Assembly: GCA_905234485.1 (NCBI GenBank)
Contig: CAJOHV010000034.1
Location: forward strand, 1 to 33,987
DNA: 33,987 nucleotides
Direction: 5' to 3'
DNA from: an uncultured Bacteroidales bacterium
GTDB lineage: Bacteria; Bacteroidota; Bacteroidia; Bacteroidales; UBA932
The notes beneath the pieces were generated by a model that ran no database searches, had not been told where the DNA came from, and saw only the letters and a list, made by a program, of their open reading frames with translations. Within the stretch, counting starts at the first letter, position 1. Each line of letters opens with the position of its first letter. Of this stretch, positions 7,732 to 15,079 are shown one piece after another. Position numbers and translations under genes: made by a program.

Positions 7732-8685
7732 CTACAGGTCGAAGTGAAGGTTGCAGGTCACGCCCACGTTCACGAGGAGGCCGGGCGCGATGTCGCCGAG
7801 ACGGTAGCCGCCCACGGCGTGGACCCTGAGCCAGTCGATTGGATACCAGTGCAGCCCAAGCGCGCCGCTCATATCTTCAAGATTGCCCATCGATATGCGT
7901 TCATAGGCCGCGCGGCCCACGAGTGCGAACTGCTCTTCCGCAAACGGCATTGTGACCATAAGCGAAGAGGTGAAGCCGTCCATAAGCACGAAGTTGTTGT
8001 CTCCAGCCTTATTGTTGAAATCGGCCACCAACCTTGTGTCTCCAAGATATGCCTCAACGCCGGCGGAGATAACGCCCGTGCGGGTGCCGTCGCCGGTGCC
8101 GATCTCGTTGTACGAGAGCATAGCGCCGAAGGCGTCTTCCTGCTCATAGCGCACCCTGGCGCCGAAGGTCATCAGACCGCCTTCGAACGGACGTCCGCTA
8201 TAGGGGGAACTGCTGGCCCTGAAATCGAGCGCCAGTCCCTCTAGAGGCATCCACGAACCGCGAACGCCCCACTGGTAGAACGGCAGGTTATACCATATCG
8301 AACTGACCATGGGGATATGCACATCCCAATCGTACTCGCTCATTTCGTAGGTTCCCCAGACCAGATCCTCCTTGCCGAGGGAGAGTTCCAGGTTGCCGGT
8401 CGAATACGTCAGGGCCGCCACATCCAGCCAGGTCACGTCGTCTACGCGGAGCGAATTGGCGTACAAAGCGCCCGGGGTCGGCGAGAGCCAGTGGTTGATT
8501 AAAGTGTAGGAAAGATTGTCGGAAATGCTACCCTCAAGAAGGGTATAAAGAGAGGAGTTGCCGAGTGGGTCACCATAGAGGTATTCTGCCCTGGCAATAA
8601 CGGATAACTCGGCATTGCTACCACCGAGTTCGTCAGCAAGAGAGCAGCACAGCAACATTGCTGCGATAACGAATGGTTTTCTCAT
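7732..8685 (-). CDS. putative outer-membrane beta-barrel protein of the polyamine operon
   Basis: The 317-residue product has an N-terminal signal peptide (MRKPFVIAAMLLCCSLA) followed by alternating hydrophobic/polar stretches rich in Tyr, Trp and Gly throughout, such as YERISMG and VGGYRLGDIAPGLLVNVGV, as expected of transmembrane beta strands. I do not recognise a named family. The ATG at 8685 is chosen over an in-frame TTG six bases earlier. It is the first gene of the operon, three bases before potA, and a TACTTTTG box lies upstream. The inference is that it forms a channel for polyamines or another cationic substrate across the outer membrane. A structural barrel without transport activity is the alternative. 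Confidence 0.75.
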   Translation of the reverse strand: MRKPFVIAAMLLCCSLADELGGSNAELSVIARAEYLYGDPLGNSSLYTLLEGSISDNLSYTLINHWLSPTPGALYANSLRVDDVTWLDVAALTYSTGNLELSLGKEDLVWGTYEMSEYDWDVHIPMVSSIWYNLPFYQWGVRGSWMPLEGLALDFRASSSPYSGRPFEGGLMTFGARVRYEQEDAFGAMLSYNEIGTGDGTRTGVISAGVEAYLGDTRLVADFNNKAGDNNFVLMDGFTSSLMVTMPFAEEQFALVGRAAYERISMGNLEDMSGALGLHWYPIDWLRVHAVGGYRLGDIAPGLLVNVGVTCNLHFDL

Positions 8686-8730
8686 TTCCAAGTACCATAA
8701 AAAAGGTTTTGGTGAAACTTAAAAGTCGTG

Positions 8731-8738
8731 CAAAAGTA
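8731..8738 (-). promoter_or_regulatory. -7 box of the polyamine operon (TACTTTTG)
   Basis: TACTTTTG on the minus strand fits TAnnTTTG. It lies between the pdxA stop and the barrel-protein start, giving a leader of roughly 40 bases and suggesting that the pot operon has its own promoter. Confidence 0.65.
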
Positions 8739-8763
8739 AGTATAATTCGTGACAATCACAACC

Positions 8764-9858
8764 TTACGCGATTTGCGGGCGGTCCGGGCGCTGAGGGCGC
8801 TCTTCCTCCGCCGGCGTACGGTCGATCATACGGCCTTCGACCAGTTTTTCGTGGGCCTGCCTGCGGCGGAAAATGTCCACGGCCGTGAAGATGGCCGAGC
8901 GCATGCTGACCGGATCTGCCATATCGCGGCCGGCCATATCGTAGGCGGTTCCATGGTCGGGCGAGGTCCTGACCACGGGCAGACCGGCGGTGAAGTTCAC
9001 GCCGTCCGAGAATGCGATGGTCTTGAAGGGCGACAGGCCCTGGTCGTGGTACATCGCAAGGGTGGCGTCGAACTGTTGGTATTTGCCAAGGCCGAAATAG
9101 CCGTCCGGCGAGAAGGGGCCGAATGCCTCTATACCCTCTTCCGTGGCCTTTTTCAGCGCGGGGATGATTATGTCCTGCTCTTCTGTGCCAAGCAGGCCGC
9201 CGTCGCCGCTATGGGGATTCAGGCTCAGAACGCCGATCGTGGGGTTGTCGTAGCCGAAGTCCTTGATCAGGGACTCCTTCATCAGGCGGAGTTTGCTGAG
9301 TATCTTCTCTTCACTGATTGCGCCTGAGACATCCTTCAGGGGAATATGGCCGGTGACGACTCCGAGTTTGATGCGGTCGCTGACCATCAGCATCGTCACA
9401 TCCTTCACTCCGAAGGCATTCATCAGGTATTCTGTGTGTCCGGGGAACTGGAAGCCCTGGATCGAGACCGACTTTTTATTGATAGGGCCCGTGACCAGCA
9501 CGTCGATCGAGCCCGCCTTGATGTCGCGGACGGCGGCGTCCAGCGCCTTGATGGCGGAATTGGCCGCCTCCGCGCTCGGGCTGCCGGGCTCGGCATACGT
9601 GCTTTCCGGAAGGCAGTTCAGGATATTGATCTTCTTGGGCTGCGCCTCTTTCGCGTTATTTATATTGTTGAGCGGAAGGCTCTCGATTTCGGGAATGGTC
9701 TTGAGATAGAAGCCGAAAAGTTTCGGCGAACCGTAGACCACCGGAGTGAACTGATCCAGGATACGTTCGTCGCTCAGGGCCTTGATGATCACTTCGTAGC
9801 CGATACCGTTGGAGTCTCCTTGTGTGATACCCACAACCAGTTTATTGTCTTTCTGCAT
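8764..9858 (-). CDS. pdxA: 4-hydroxythreonine-4-phosphate dehydrogenase
   Basis: PdxA oxidises 4-phosphohydroxy-L-threonine with NAD(P) in the DXP-dependent pathway to pyridoxal phosphate. The 364-residue protein opens with VGITQGDSNGIGYEVIIKAL. It carries the metal-ligand His residues in FPGHTEYL and YHDQGLSPFK, and the LSLNPHSGDGG block. About 25 charged, Pro/Arg-rich residues extend the C-terminus beyond the usual end. Its ATG lies seven bases from the rnhA stop, so rnhA and pdxA form a two-gene operon. Confidence 0.95.
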   Translation of the reverse strand: MQKDNKLVVGITQGDSNGIGYEVIIKALSDERILDQFTPVVYGSPKLFGFYLKTIPEIESLPLNNINNAKEAQPKKINILNCLPESTYAEPGSPSAEAANSAIKALDAAVRDIKAGSIDVLVTGPINKKSVSIQGFQFPGHTEYLMNAFGVKDVTMLMVSDRIKLGVVTGHIPLKDVSGAISEEKILSKLRLMKESLIKDFGYDNPTIGVLSLNPHSGDGGLLGTEEQDIIIPALKKATEEGIEAFGPFSPDGYFGLGKYQQFDATLAMYHDQGLSPFKTIAFSDGVNFTAGLPVVRTSPDHGTAYDMAGRDMADPVSMRSAIFTAVDIFRRRQAHEKLVEGRMIDRTPAEEERPQRPDRPQIA

Positions 9859-9864
9859 ATGTCT

Positions 9865-10347
9865 TTAAAATAAAGTGTCGGTTTTAGTCGCTTCGTAGCC
9901 CTCGTCCGCCGGCAGGCCCGGCAGACCGTAGGCCGCGACCGCCAGACGGTCGCAGCGCTCGTTCTCCGGATGGCCGGCGTGGCCTTTCAGCCAGTGGAAG
10001 GTGACTTTATGCTTTTTGTAGAGCGGAATGAAAGCCTGCCACAGATCCGGGTTCTTCACCTTCTTCCAGCCCTTCGCCACCCAGGTGTCCAACCAGCCTT
10101 CAGTGATGGCTTTCACCACATATGTGCTGTCGCTGTACACCTCCACCTCTGCGGAATCCCATTTGATGGCTTCCAGGCCCTTGATGACGGCCAGTAATTC
10201 CATCCGATTGTTGGTGGTCAGGCGGAAGCCCCCGCTGAGTTCCTTGCGGATGTCTCCGCACTTCAGCACTATGCCGTAGCCCCCCGGGCCCGGGTTTCCG
10301 CTGGCGGCTCCGTCCGTGAAGAGATATATGGTCTGCTTCTGCTCCAT
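9865..10347 (-). CDS. rnhA: ribonuclease HI
   Basis: RNase HI cuts the RNA strand of RNA-DNA hybrids. The 160-residue product has the four acidic catalytic residues in their usual settings: FTDGAASGNPGPGG, NNRMELLAV, VYSDSTYVV and NERCDRLAV. The tryptophan-rich basic segment AITEGWLDTWVAKGWKK corresponds to the substrate-binding handle of the E. coli enzyme. The ATG at 10347 is preferred to an upstream TTG. A TATTTTTG box ends only six bases before this ATG, so the transcript is probably leaderless. Confidence 0.96.
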   Translation of the reverse strand: MEQKQTIYLFTDGAASGNPGPGGYGIVLKCGDIRKELSGGFRLTTNNRMELLAVIKGLEAIKWDSAEVEVYSDSTYVVKAITEGWLDTWVAKGWKKVKNPDLWQAFIPLYKKHKVTFHWLKGHAGHPENERCDRLAVAAYGLPGLPADEGYEATKTDTLF

Positions 10348-10353
10348 TATCCG

Positions 10354-10361
10354 CAAAAATA
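10354..10361 (-). promoter_or_regulatory. -7 box for rnhA-pdxA (TATTTTTG)
   Basis: TATTTTTG on the minus strand ends six bases before the rnhA ATG. It is the mirror image of the rfbD box, two bases away. Confidence 0.7.
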
Positions 10362-10363
10362 AC

Positions 10364-10371
10364 TATTTTTG
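10364..10371 (+). promoter_or_regulatory. -7 box for rfbD operon (TATTTTTG)
   Basis: TATTTTTG on the plus strand ends seven bases before the rfbD ATG at 10379, implying a very short or absent 5' leader. Together with the rnhA box it forms the palindrome CAAAAATAACTATTTTTG (two central bases unpaired). Confidence 0.7.
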
Positions 10372-10378
10372 TACAATT

Positions 10379-11251
10379 ATGAACGTATTGGTGACAGGTT
10401 CCAACGGCAATCTGGGATGCGAACTCCGCCGCCTCGCGGCAGACAGCACGGACCGCTTCGTTTTCACCGACATCGGAGAGATGCCGGGAGCCGAAACGAT
10501 CCACCTTGACATCACCAACGAAGAGGCCGTGGAGATCATCGTCCGTAACGAAAAGATTGACGTAATCGTGAATTGCGCCGCCTACACCAATGTGGACAAA
10601 GCCGAGGACGACGTGGAGTTCGCTGCCACTATTAACCGCGACGCTCCGGAGAGCCTGGCGAGGATCGCAAAGGCTGTGGGAGCGACCCTGATTCATATCT
10701 CCACTGACTATGTCTTCTCCGGCGAAGGCAACACCCCCATCAAGGAGACCGTCGCGCCCGCTCCCCGCAGCGTCTACGGAAGCACCAAACTTGCCGGCGA
10801 GAAAGCGATTCAAAAATCCGGCTGCAAATACATTATCCTGCGTACGGCCTGGCTATACTCACCTCATGGAAAGAACTTCGTGGGCACTATGCGCTCGATT
10901 ATGAGTTCGCGCGAAGAGGTCCGGGTGGTCTGCGACCAGGTGGGCTCCCCCACCAGCGCGGCCGACCTTGCAAGCCTGATTATGCATATCATCGCGACAC
11001 GCCAGTTGGGCAAGGTGGGAATCTATCATTATTCGAGCGAGGGCGCGGTCAGTTGGTACGATTTCGCTATGGCGATCAGGGATCTCTGCGGTTACACCTG
11101 CAAAGTCTATCCCTGCCTGTCGTCTGATTACCGCAGCAAAGCCCGCCGTCCGCAGTATAGCGTGCTGGACAAATCGCTCGTGAAGAAAACCTTCGGGGTG
11201 GACGTGCCGTACTGGCGCGACTCCCTTGAAGAATGCCTCAAACGCGTATGA
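10379..11251 (+). CDS. rfbD: dTDP-4-dehydrorhamnose reductase
   Basis: RfbD (RmlD) is the last enzyme of dTDP-L-rhamnose synthesis, reducing dTDP-4-keto-L-rhamnose with NAD(P)H; rhamnose goes into surface polysaccharide. The 290-residue protein starts at once with the nucleotide-binding MNVLVTGSNGNLGCEL motif. It has the extended-SDR YGSTK catalytic pair and the STDYVFSGEG block. The ATG at 10379 is chosen because it begins the Rossmann strand and sits just after the promoter box; the longer frame upstream runs through rnhA. It overlaps rfbC by four bases (ATGA). rfbA and rfbB are not in the window. Confidence 0.95.
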   Translation: MNVLVTGSNGNLGCELRRLAADSTDRFVFTDIGEMPGAETIHLDITNEEAVEIIVRNEKIDVIVNCAAYTNVDKAEDDVEFAATINRDAPESLARIAKAVGATLIHISTDYVFSGEGNTPIKETVAPAPRSVYGSTKLAGEKAIQKSGCKYIILRTAWLYSPHGKNFVGTMRSIMSSREEVRVVCDQVGSPTSAADLASLIMHIIATRQLGKVGIYHYSSEGAVSWYDFAMAIRDLCGYTCKVYPCLSSDYRSKARRPQYSVLDKSLVKKTFGVDVPYWRDSLEECLKRV

Positions 11252-11820
11252 ACATCATCAAGACAGATATCGAAGGAGTCGTGATAGTCGAACCCCGTGT
11301 GTTCGGAGATAACCGCGGTTATTTCTTCGAATCGTTCAACGAAAGGGAGTTCGCTGCCGCCGTGCGCCCGGTCAGTTTCGTGCAGGACAACGAAAGCAAG
11401 TCGTGCTACGGAGTGGTTCGCGGGCTGCATTACCAGAAAGGCGAGTTCAGCCAGAGCAAACTCCTTCGCGTGATCAAAGGCCAGGTTCTGGACATAGCGG
11501 TGGATCTGCGAGTGGGCAGCCCCACTTTCGGGCACCACGTAGCCGTGGTCCTGTCCGGAGACAACCACCGCCAACTCTTCATCCCCCGCGGCTTCGCCCA
11601 TGGTTTCAGCGTGTTGTCCGAGGAAGCGGTGATTCAGTACAAATGCGATCGTTTCTATGAGCCCACGGCGGAAGCGGCGATAGCCTGGAACGATCCGGAC
11701 CTCGGTATCGACTGGCTTGTGCCCGCGGACAAGGTCATTCTTTCTGAAAAAGACAAGTCTCACCCGCGCCTTTGCAAAGCCGCTGATCTGTTCGATTATA
11801 GCGAGGATCTTTATGCGTAG
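11248..11820 (+). CDS. rfbC: dTDP-4-dehydrorhamnose 3,5-epimerase
   Basis: RfbC (RmlC) epimerises dTDP-4-keto-6-deoxyglucose at C3 and C5, the step before RfbD. The 190-residue cupin carries the family blocks FGDNRGYFFESFNEREF near residue 19, GVVRGLHYQ near 55 with the catalytic His, the FIPRGFAHGF motif near 113 and the YKCDRFYEP segment. Its start overlaps the rfbD stop, and its end overlaps the phosphatase start by eight bases, so the three genes are tightly coupled. Length is normal. Confidence 0.96.
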   Translation: MNIIKTDIEGVVIVEPRVFGDNRGYFFESFNEREFAAAVRPVSFVQDNESKSCYGVVRGLHYQKGEFSQSKLLRVIKGQVLDIAVDLRVGSPTFGHHVAVVLSGDNHRQLFIPRGFAHGFSVLSEEAVIQYKCDRFYEPTAEAAIAWNDPDLGIDWLVPADKVILSEKDKSHPRLCKAADLFDYSEDLYA

Positions 11821-12412
11821 GTTTCTGCTCGTGCTCGTCCTTATTGTGGGTGCCGCCTTTCCCGCAGGCGCCCAGAAAAACGACTGGCAGTACTGGGAGA
11901 CCCCCATGCAGTTCACGCCGATCGTCTTCGATCTCGGCGCCGAGTATCTGGGGATCCAGCCTTCGCGCGGGATCGTGGACCGCTGCGTGGCCCTTGCGGC
12001 CGGCTATGGGTCCATGTTCCTGATTGTCCAGGGCCTGAAATACGTCGTGAGCGAGCAGCGCCCGGACGGGAGCAACTACCGTTCTTTCCCCTCAGGCCAC
12101 ACCGCCGCGGCCATCACCGGCGCGGAGTTGATCCGCCAGGACTATGGCTGGGGCTGGGGTGCCGCCTTCTATGTCTGCGGCGGCGCGGTCGCCTATGGCC
12201 GCGTGGTCCACAAGCGCCACTGGTGGTGGGACACCGTCGCCGGAGCTGTAGTTGGAGTTTTCAGTGCGGGGATAGGCGATTGGGTAGCTGATTCCCTGGA
12301 CCTTAGCGGCCGGCTCGGATGGGGTGGGCTTGATGACGGGAATGTGGCGTTCGCACCTGCGGTGGACCCTTTCAGCGGGACCTATTGCGCGACTGTGGTC
12401 TGGCGATTCTAG
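11813..12412 (+). CDS. exported PAP2-family phosphatase
   Basis: The 199-residue protein has a signal peptide (MRRFLLVLVLIVGAAFPAGA) and the complete PAP2 signature: K76-x6-RP (KYVVSEQRP), PSGH at 93-96 and R130-x5-H136-x3-D140 (RVVHKRHWWWD). The Ser that normally precedes the last Arg is Gly. Enzymes of this type dephosphorylate lipid phosphates, undecaprenyl diphosphate or small phosphomonoesters in the periplasm. Linkage to rfbD/rfbC suggests recycling of the lipid carrier during surface polysaccharide synthesis, but that is inference. Its stop overlaps the convergent recX stop by four bases. Confidence 0.9.
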   Translation: MRRFLLVLVLIVGAAFPAGAQKNDWQYWETPMQFTPIVFDLGAEYLGIQPSRGIVDRCVALAAGYGSMFLIVQGLKYVVSEQRPDGSNYRSFPSGHTAAAITGAELIRQDYGWGWGAAFYVCGGAVAYGRVVHKRHWWWDTVAGAVVGVFSAGIGDWVADSLDLSGRLGWGGLDDGNVAFAPAVDPFSGTYCATVVWRF

Positions 12413-12864
12413 CAGATTTCTTCTATCAGAGATTTCACGCTTTCGTATTCGTAACCTCTGGAAAGAGCGAATTTGATAAGTTTAAGTTTGCCCTGGGGAT
12501 CTTCCGCCAGGGTTTTCCATTTGTTCTCGAGCAGTTTGCGGAGTTTGGCGTCCGCCCTGTCGGGGTCAATGTCTTCCAGCGCGGTCCGGGCGATTTCGCC
12601 TTTGATACCTTTTGCCGCCAGGGCGAATTTGATTTTCACGGGGCCCCAGCCTGTGATGGAAGATTTTTCACGCGCGAAGGCCGCCGCGTAGCGAGCGTCG
12701 TCGACGTAGCCGTCCTTGACCAGGGCGGCGACGACCTCCTCTGCGGCGGCCCTGTCAAAGTCGAGGGCCTTGAGGGCCTTCTGAAGGATGTCCGCCGAGC
12801 AACATTCCTGCTTGGCGCACAGATTCTGAAGCCTTGAGAGGAGTTTTTTCGCCTGCTCGTCCAT
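12409..12864 (-). CDS. recX: regulatory protein RecX
   Basis: RecX modulates RecA filaments. The 151-residue product consists of the short three-helix repeats of the family; GYVDDARYAAAFAREK, WGPVKIKFALAAKGI and LIKFALSRGYEYESVKSLIEE are recognisable RecX segments. The ATG at 12864 is chosen because it leaves one base to the rlmN stop; the longer frame would run into rlmN. Unlike in many bacteria, recX here is not beside recA, which lies about 5 kb away. Confidence 0.92.
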   Translation of the reverse strand: MDEQAKKLLSRLQNLCAKQECCSADILQKALKALDFDRAAAEEVVAALVKDGYVDDARYAAAFAREKSSITGWGPVKIKFALAAKGIKGEIARTALEDIDPDRADAKLRKLLENKWKTLAEDPQGKLKLIKFALSRGYEYESVKSLIEEIC

Positions 12865-12865
12865 A

Positions 12866-13879
12866 CTATTGATTGTGTTTGCCCGCGAGCATTCCGCACG
12901 CTGCGAGTATGTCTTCCCCGCGCGAGGCCCTGATGGTGCAGGTGATACCGTTCGCATTCAGCCTGTCGCGGAACGCCTCCATAGCCCTCGGGCTTGCGCA
13001 TTCATACGGAAAATCGGGGATTTTGTGGAAACGGATCAGGTTCACGCGGCACTCTATGTCGCGCAGGAGCCTTGTGAGTGCATCGGCGTGGCGTTTATCG
13101 TCGTTCCAACCGGCGAACATAGTGTACTCGAAACTGACCCGTCGCTGGGCTGTCCAATCGTAGTCCTTCAGCATACGAATCACCTCGGCCACCGGCCAGG
13201 CCTTCTGCACGGGCATCAGTTCCAGACGCTCGTCCGGGAAGGGGTTATGGATGGAGATCGCGAGATGGCAACGGCTTTCGTCCAGGAAGCGGCGAAGGCT
13301 CGGGAGAACGCCTATAGTGCTGAGCGTCACACGCTTAGGGCTCCATGCAAAGCCCCATGGCGCCGTCAGCAACTCAATCGCCTTGAGCACATTGTCAGTG
13401 TTGTCCAGAGGCTCGCCCATACCCATAAACACGGCGTTCGTGAGTTCCGCGGATTCCTCCACGCTGATGAACTGATTCAGGATATCCGCCGGACTGAGAT
13501 TACCATGGAAGCCCTGCCTTCCGGTCATACAAAACTTGCAGCCCATCTTGCACCCCGCCTGCGAACTCACGCAAAGAGTCTTGCGATCCTCGTCCGGAAT
13601 CATCACCGATTCGATGCAGGAGTCTCCCACAGAAAAGAGATACTTCTTAGTGCCATCCGAAGATTCGGCGATGCCGACCGGGGAGGAGACGCCCAGATCG
13701 TAGAGTTCGGCGAGTTTTTCGCGTCCGACCTTGCTGATGTTGGTCATCTCCTCGAAACTCTTCACGCGCTTATCGTACAGCCACTGAGCGAGTTGCTTCC
13801 CCGCGAACGCAGGAAGCCCAGCCGCAAGCGCCGCCGCTTTCAGTTCTTCAGGATTCTTTCCTAAAAGTTTCTCTTTCAA
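12866..13879 (-). CDS. rlmN: dual-specificity RNA methyltransferase RlmN (TTG start)
   Basis: RlmN is a radical-SAM enzyme that methylates C2 of A2503 in 23S rRNA, and A37 of some tRNAs. The iron-sulfur motif is CKMGCKFC with Cys at 110, 114 and 117. The second methyl-carrying Cys pair member is near 328 in ILAACGML. MGMGEPLDN near 150 and VTLSTIGV near 189 are family blocks. The frame opens at TTG (13879); no in-frame ATG or GTG lies between it and the upstream stop, and starting later would cut conserved sequence. It follows tdk by nine bases. Confidence 0.95.
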   Translation of the reverse strand: MKEKLLGKNPEELKAAALAAGLPAFAGKQLAQWLYDKRVKSFEEMTNISKVGREKLAELYDLGVSSPVGIAESSDGTKKYLFSVGDSCIESVMIPDEDRKTLCVSSQAGCKMGCKFCMTGRQGFHGNLSPADILNQFISVEESAELTNAVFMGMGEPLDNTDNVLKAIELLTAPWGFAWSPKRVTLSTIGVLPSLRRFLDESRCHLAISIHNPFPDERLELMPVQKAWPVAEVIRMLKDYDWTAQRRVSFEYTMFAGWNDDKRHADALTRLLRDIECRVNLIRFHKIPDFPYECASPRAMEAFRDRLNANGITCTIRASRGEDILAACGMLAGKHNQ

Positions 13880-13888
13880 GTCAGGGGA

Positions 13889-14476
13889 TTATTTCTTTGC
13901 CTTTGCGGCCTCTTCCGCGATGGCTTTGTTGTAGCACTTGCGGCAGAGGGGCTCATAGACGTCTTTTTCGCCGAGAACCACCAGATCTTCGCTCTTCGAC
14001 AGGCGGTGCGAATGATTCGCCAGGTCTCCGCATTTGACGCAGATAGCGTGGACCTTGCGAACATCTTCCGCGATGGCCATAAGAGCAGGCATAGGGCCGA
14101 AAGGTTTGCCCAGATAATCAGTGTCCAGACCCGCGATGATAACCCTTACTCCGCGGTTTGCCAGAGTCTGGCATACCTCCACGAGTTCCTCGCCGAAGAA
14201 CTGTGCTTCATCGATACCCACCACGTCGATATCAGCGGGGATCTCGAGCATGTGCTTGGGATCGCTGATGGGAGTGCTCTTGATGCTATGGAGGTCGTGA
14301 GAGACAACCTCTACATCTGAATACCTTATGTCGATGGTCGGTTTGAAGATCGCTATCTTCAGATTTGCGAACTGGGCCCTCTTGAGCCTGCGGATGAGTT
14401 CCTCGGTCTTACCGGAAAACATTGAGCCGCAAATGACCTCGATGCAGCCCGATCTCTTGTGGTTTTCTGAAAACAT
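13889..14476 (-). CDS. tdk: thymidine kinase
   Basis: Type II thymidine kinase phosphorylates thymidine in the salvage pathway. The 195-residue product has the P-loop GSMFSGKT (17-24), the DEAQFF block containing the catalytic Glu, the lasso region [15 protein letters not shown], and two zinc-binding Cys pairs, CVKCG and CRKCY. The ATG at 14476 gives the standard N-terminus. A TATCTTTG box lies 22 bases upstream. It heads a tdk-rlmN-recX operon. Confidence 0.96.
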   Translation of the reverse strand: MFSENHKRSGCIEVICGSMFSGKTEELIRRLKRAQFANLKIAIFKPTIDIRYSDVEVVSHDLHSIKSTPISDPKHMLEIPADIDVVGIDEAQFFGEELVEVCQTLANRGVRVIIAGLDTDYLGKPFGPMPALMAIAEDVRKVHAICVKCGDLANHSHRLSKSEDLVVLGEKDVYEPLCRKCYNKAIAEEAAKAKK

Positions 14477-14479
14477 TTG

Positions 14480-14487
14480 TAGTTTTG
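14480..14487 (+). promoter_or_regulatory. -7 box for the hypothetical gene at 14525 (TAGTTTTG)
   Basis: TAGTTTTG on the plus strand fits TAnnTTTG. It gives a leader of about 33 bases to the ATG at 14525. Confidence 0.5.
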
Positions 14488-14498
14488 TGTTTGTCTTA

Positions 14499-14506
14499 CA
14501 AAGATA
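14499..14506 (-). promoter_or_regulatory. -7 box for tdk (TATCTTTG)
   Basis: TATCTTTG on the minus strand lies 22 bases before the tdk ATG. It faces the plus-strand box at 14480-14487, so the two start sites would lie within a few bases of each other. Confidence 0.65.
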
Positions 14507-14524
14507 AAAAACGCCCGCAGAAAA

Positions 14525-15079
14525 ATGGAAAAAAGCGCAAAAGAAGTTTTCAACGAAATACAAACAACGATAGAAAGTCTCCGCGCCCAGTTGGACGAAC
14601 TGGAGGAAAAGCTCGCCCTGATGGCAGCCGCAGCCCCGGAAGAGACCCCCGAACCCGAAAAGATCGAGCCCGAACCGGTAGAGTTGGAGCCCGTGGAGGA
14701 GATCCCCGAACCCATTGTCATTCCTAGCGCAGTCGAGGAATCTCCCGTGGAGCCCGAACCTGTCGATTTGTCGATCGACATGGAAGCCCTGGGCGCAAAG
14801 ACGGTTCCGGATGCGAAGAACTATCAATGGATGATAGACCTCCCGGGCGGGCCTGTTGCGAATGTTATCAGCGCGATTTCGCTGAACGACCGTGTGCTTT
14901 TCATCAACACACTGTTCAAGGAGGATCCTTCGCTTTTCCAGCAGACTATCTCTGTATTCAACGCGATGGAGACCATCAATGAGGCTATCTCGTATGTGAT
15001 AGCCAATTTCCCGGACTGGAACCTCAACTCCGAGGTGGTCTACAGGCTGATGATGGCAGTACGCAGAAAACTTAATTAA
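14525..15079 (+). CDS. hypothetical protein with coiled coil, Glu/Pro linker and C-terminal domain
   Basis: I do not recognise this 184-residue protein. Residues 1-32 form a likely coiled coil ([20 protein letters not shown]). Residues 37-82 are a linker rich in Glu and Pro; residues 65-73 (VIPSAVEES) are encoded by a short dispersed-repeat sequence. Residues 97-184 look like a folded helical domain ([25 protein letters not shown] and a C-terminal amphipathic helix ending RRKLN). There is no signal peptide, so it is probably cytoplasmic. Its stop overlaps the rsmI start by one base (TAATG), so the two are translated together. Confidence 0.85.
   Translation: MEKSAKEVFNEIQTTIESLRAQLDELEEKLALMAAAAPEETPEPEKIEPEPVELEPVEEIPEPIVIPSAVEESPVEPEPVDLSIDMEALGAKTVPDAKNYQWMIDLPGGPVANVISAISLNDRVLFINTLFKEDPSLFQQTISVFNAMETINEAISYVIANFPDWNLNSEVVYRLMMAVRRKLN
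14717..14743. repeat. dispersed GTCATTCC-type short repeat, in frame inside a gene
   Basis: A 27-base segment starting GTCATTCC and ending GAGGAATCT contains the perfect inverted repeat ATTCCT/AGGAAT around the core AGCGCAGTCG. From memory it closely resembles a small dispersed palindromic repeat common between genes in Bacteroidota and other genomes, whose translations give strings such as RFLDCARND or SSTALGMT on the opposite strand; both are seen here. It is read as VIPSAVEES in the host gene. Only this one copy of this type is obvious in the window. Confidence 0.6.

Noticed and set aside
6469..8244. A 591-codon open frame on the plus strand across potA and the barrel-protein gene
   Set aside because: It is antisense to two clear genes and its composition (rich in His, Val, Leu, Glu, Asp) is that of a complement of GC-rich codons. 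It matches no family and has no promoter box.
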